A DNA stretch of 26,895 nucleotides from JBIOJB01 sp044450465 (GTDB taxonomy: Bacteria > Chloroflexota > Dormibacteria > Dormibacterales > Dormibacteraceae), in NCBI GenBank assembly GCA_044450465.1, contig JBIOJB010000032.1, positions 1 through 26,895 on the forward strand, in the 5' to 3' direction. Positions within the stretch are counted from its first letter, which is position 1. Each line of letters opens with the position of its first letter. The notes under the pieces are model-generated. The model was not told the origin of the DNA, searched no databases, and worked only from the letters and a program-made list of their open reading frames with translations. The position numbers were made by a program, and so were the translations under genes. Shown here one piece after another: positions 24,696-26,895 of this stretch.

Positions 24696-24721
24696 TTCTC
24701 TCAACAATGCTCCCATTGGCG

Positions 24722-24754
24722 GGCCGGAACAACAGCGGATTCGAAGTTCCGGCC
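24722..24754. repeat. 9-bp perfect inverted repeat in the divergent intergenic region
   Basis: GGCCGGAAC (24722-24730) is matched exactly by GTTCCGGCC (24746-24754), with 15 bases between. It lies in the 233-base gap between the minus-strand membrane protein gene and the plus-strand secreted protein gene. The centre-to-centre spacing of 24 bases (a little over two helical turns) would suit a dimeric regulator; a hairpin in either transcript is the other option. Confidence 0.55.
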
Positions 24755-24912
24755 GCGGCCGAGTCGAGCGGCCTGAGGCGTGGGAACCTCCGGACCGGCT
24801 TAAGATGCTTCCTTCGAGGCGGGTGTCAGGCGTTCAAATCACAGGCCACACGGTCTCGCCCGGAGCGGTGGCCAGGACCAGGAGGGCGACCGTAAACAGC
24901 AGAAACAAGGCG

Positions 24913-26895
24913 ATGCGACGGCTGGTAGTGGTGATCGGCATCAGCCTGGCCGCGAGCGCCGGCATGGCCGGCCTGACTGCCCAGGCGGCAGTGGCCGCCC
25001 GTCCGGCCCAGGCCGGCACCCCGACGCCAGGTCCGGGTGGGGGAGGGTGGACGCCCCAGCCATCGGTCACCAGCCATCCGCGCGGGATCGTCCCGCGCCT
25101 GAGCCAGGGCCAGACGCCGGCCGCAGCCGGCGTACTCGCAGGCGCGCTCTCCACCAATCCCTACTGCCCCGCCTGCAATCCGCCGCTCCTGTTCAACTCC
25201 GCCTCTCCAATCATGGGCGGCGTCACCGTCGGTGGGAATCCAGGCCACGTGACGATCACGCCCGTCTACTGGACGCCGTCCGGCTACTCGTTCACGGCTG
25301 GCTACAAGACCGTCGTCAACGGCTACATCGCAAACGTCGCGGCCGCCAGCAAGCAGAACACCAACGTGTTCTCGGTGTCGACGCAGTACTACGAATTCAT
25401 ACCGGGCCCCAAAGGAGGCATTAACGCCCACATCGGGTACGTCGTGCAGGCTGGAGCCGAGGTCGACGCCACCGACGCGTTCCCCGCACAGGGTGGTTTG
25501 GCCGGATGCACAGCGAACGCCGGCTTCACGGCTTGCGTCACCGACTCAGCGCTGCAGGCCGAGCTTCAGTCCCGGCTGGCAGCTCTCAGCCTCCCGATCG
25601 ACGACTCTCACCTCTACACGGTGATGTTCCCGTCGACGGTGGAGACCTGCTTTGGCCCGGGGCCCGCCTCGCCCACCAACCAGTGCAGCACCAACGTCTA
25701 CTGCGCCTATCACTCCGGTGCCGGCCCGCCGTACCTGCTATACACCAACGAGCCGTACCCGGATCTGGCCCACTGCTCGAGCGGGCAGGCCCCGAATGGG
25801 GACGCCGAGGCGGACGCGCAGGTGAGCCTCATCAGCCACGAGGCGAATGAGGCGATCACCGACTCGTTCGGTGCCTGGATGGACTCGGCCCACTACGAGA
25901 ACGGCGACGAGTGCGCCTACGTGTACGGCATTCCGCTCGGCGGCAGCTCCGGCACCTTCTACAACCAGGTGATTGGCGCCGGGCACTACTACACCCAGGA
26001 CGAGTTCAGCAACGAGGACTACGCGCTGGGCCTGGGCGACCCGGTGAGCGGGAGCAACGCGACCAAGGTCGCCGGATGCATTCAGGGCGAAGAGCTGCCC
26101 ACGGCCAGCTTCACCGCCCCGGCGTTCGCGATAGCCGGAGCGGGCGTCGCGTTCGACGGATCCGCGTCTTCGGATCCGGACAACACCGCCCTGCTCACCT
26201 ACTCGTGGAGCTGGGGAGACGGCACGGCATCCGGCTCAGGTGCCACGGCCTCGCATACCTTCGCCTCGTCCGGCACCTTCACAGTCACGTTGAGCGTGAC
26301 CGACATCGACGGCTGGACTGGAACGGTTTCCCATTCGGTCATCGTCCAATCTGCGCCGCCCATCGTCGCCGGCTACTTCCAGTGGTTTGACAAGGCTTCG
26401 CCGGGGATGCTCAACGACAACATTCACATCCTCAATCCGGGGGGCACCGCGGCCAACGTGACAGTCAGCCTGCCTGCAGTGCCCGCCCAGGCGGTGACGG
26501 TGGCCCCGGGAGCGGAGGCCTTCGTGACCTTTCCAGCCGGCACCATCGGAGGCCCCGTGACCGTGAGCTCGAGCCAGCCCGTGCTCGCCTCGCAGAGGGT
26601 CCAGTACTACTCCACCTTCAACGAGGTCTGGGCCGAGAGCGCGTCCCAGGCGGCCACCACCAGCTATGTCAACTGGTACGACAAAGCCTCGCCCGGAATT
26701 CTCAACGACAACATCCACTTTCTCAATCCCGGGGCGACCATGGCCACCGTGACGGTGAGCCTGGGGGCGGCTTCGCAAGTGGTCCCTGTGGGGGCGGGGG
26801 CCGAGGCTTACGTGAGCTTTCCGAAAGGCAGCATCGGCGGCCCGGTGAAGGTGGTCTCGGACCAGCCGGTGCTCGCCTCCCAGCGAGTCCAGTAC
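24913..26895 (+). CDS. large secreted protein: signal peptide, H-E-x-x-E region, PKD domain, 97-residue repeats (3' end outside window)
   Basis: This frame runs open from ATG 24913 to the window end (661 codons, no stop). Residues 1-34 form a signal peptide with Arg-Arg start, hydrophobic core and AQA cleavage sites. Residues about 60-390 form a domain with CPAC (85-88), VTITPVYWTPSGY, and ISHEANEAITDS (H309, E310, E313) followed by E329, D332 and C334; this resembles secreted proteins with an S-H-E-x-x-E-A-x-T-D motif, possibly metal-binding or zincin-like. A PKD domain spans about 397-480 (SWSWGDGTA, SSGTFTVTLSVTD). From residue 490, near-identical 97-residue units repeat. GTG 24868 is an alternative start but adds residues before the signal peptide. 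Likely an extracellular or surface protein; enzymatic activity is unproven. Confidence 0.8.
   Translation, partial: MRRLVVVIGISLAASAGMAGLTAQAAVAARPAQAGTPTPGPGGGGWTPQPSVTSHPRGIVPRLSQGQTPAAAGVLAGALSTNPYCPACNPPLLFNSASPIMGGVTVGGNPGHVTITPVYWTPSGYSFTAGYKTVVNGYIANVAAASKQNTNVFSVSTQYYEFIPGPKGGINAHIGYVVQAGAEVDATDAFPAQGGLAGCTANAGFTACVTDSALQAELQSRLAALSLPIDDSHLYTVMFPSTVETCFGPGPASPTNQCSTNVYCAYHSGAGPPYLLYTNEPYPDLAHCSSGQAPNGDAEADAQVSLISHEANEAITDSFGAWMDSAHYENGDECAYVYGIPLGGSSGTFYNQVIGAGHYYTQDEFSNEDYALGLGDPVSGSNATKVAGCIQGEELPTASFTAPAFAIAGAGVAFDGSASSDPDNTALLTYSWSWGDGTASGSGATASHTFASSGTFTVTLSVTDIDGWTGTVSHSVIVQSAPPIVAGYFQWFDKASPGMLNDNIHILNPGGTAANVTVSLPAVPAQAVTVAPGAEAFVTFPAGTIGGPVTVSSSQPVLASQRVQYYSTFNEVWAESASQAATTSYVNWYDKASPGILNDNIHFLNPGATMATVTVSLGAASQVVPVGAGAEAYVSFPKGSIGGPVKVVSDQPVLASQRVQY
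26380..26895 (+). repeat. tandem 291-bp coding repeat (97-residue units)
   Basis: Unit 1 starts at 26380 with WFDKASPGMLNDNIHILNP and unit 2 at 26671 with WYDKASPGILNDNIHFLNP, exactly 291 bases later. Both continue with a V-x-V strand, a FP-x-G-x-IGGPV turn and end PVLASQRVQY (the second at the window edge). The copies differ at many third codon positions, so the repeat is kept by protein selection and is not a fresh duplication. More units may follow beyond the window. Confidence 0.85.

Noticed and set aside
1..26895. CRISPR arrays, insertion sequences, phage genes, toxin-antitoxin pairs
   Set aside because: No regularly spaced short repeats, transposase or integrase motifs, or paired small toxin/antitoxin frames were found on either strand.

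Overview
The window is high-GC bacterial DNA, densely coded on both strands, with many overlapping stop/start codons and frequent GTG and TTG starts. The gene content points to a Terrabacteria lineage near Actinobacteriota, Chloroflexota or Candidatus Dormibacterota. Clues are an OpcA partner for glucose-6-phosphate dehydrogenase, a transaldolase-phosphoglucose isomerase fusion, a short animal-type transketolase, and several candidate promoters of the form TAnnnT lying 9-10 bases before a start codon (leaderless mRNA). The phylum assignment is inference.

Layout. (1) Bases 1-168 hold the last 55 codons of an unrecognised gene. (2) Bases 262-6183 hold a forward cluster: MoxR-type AAA ATPase, DUF58 protein, membrane transglutaminase of the TgpA type, and an M3-family oligoendopeptidase F. 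(3) Bases 6246-16884 hold an eight-gene forward operon for the whole pentose phosphate pathway: tkt, tal-pgi fusion, gnd, zwf, opcA, pgl, rpe, rpiA. Most junctions overlap by 4 bases or are separated by fewer than 20. (4) A tRNA-Ser(GGA) gene follows at 16923-17014. (5) Bases 17065-24679 hold mixed-strand genes: a flavodoxin-like protein (-), a GT-C-like polytopic membrane protein (+), two coupled SAM methyltransferases (-) of which the second is broken by a one-base frameshift, a YfhO-family membrane protein (+), and a lipoprotein gene with a single-pass membrane protein gene (both -). (6) From 24913 to the window end runs a large secreted protein, open at its 3' end, with a signal peptide, an H-E-x-x-E region, a PKD domain and 97-residue tandem repeats.

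How the genes work together. The pentose phosphate operon encodes every enzyme from glucose-6-phosphate through CO2 release to sugar rearrangement. Because transaldolase (which makes fructose-6-phosphate) is fused to phosphoglucose isomerase (which returns it to glucose-6-phosphate), the set can run as a cycle that oxidises glucose-6-phosphate repeatedly. Zwf lacks the usual arginine for the NADP 2'-phosphate and Gnd has an aspartate at the end of its second beta strand, so an NAD+-linked, energy-yielding cycle is a reasonable hypothesis. The 17.7-23.6 kb genes look like envelope glycan assembly and modification. The last 3 kb encodes exported proteins of unknown role. No CRISPR array, insertion sequence, integrase or phage gene was seen, and no stretch above 300 bases lacks a gene.
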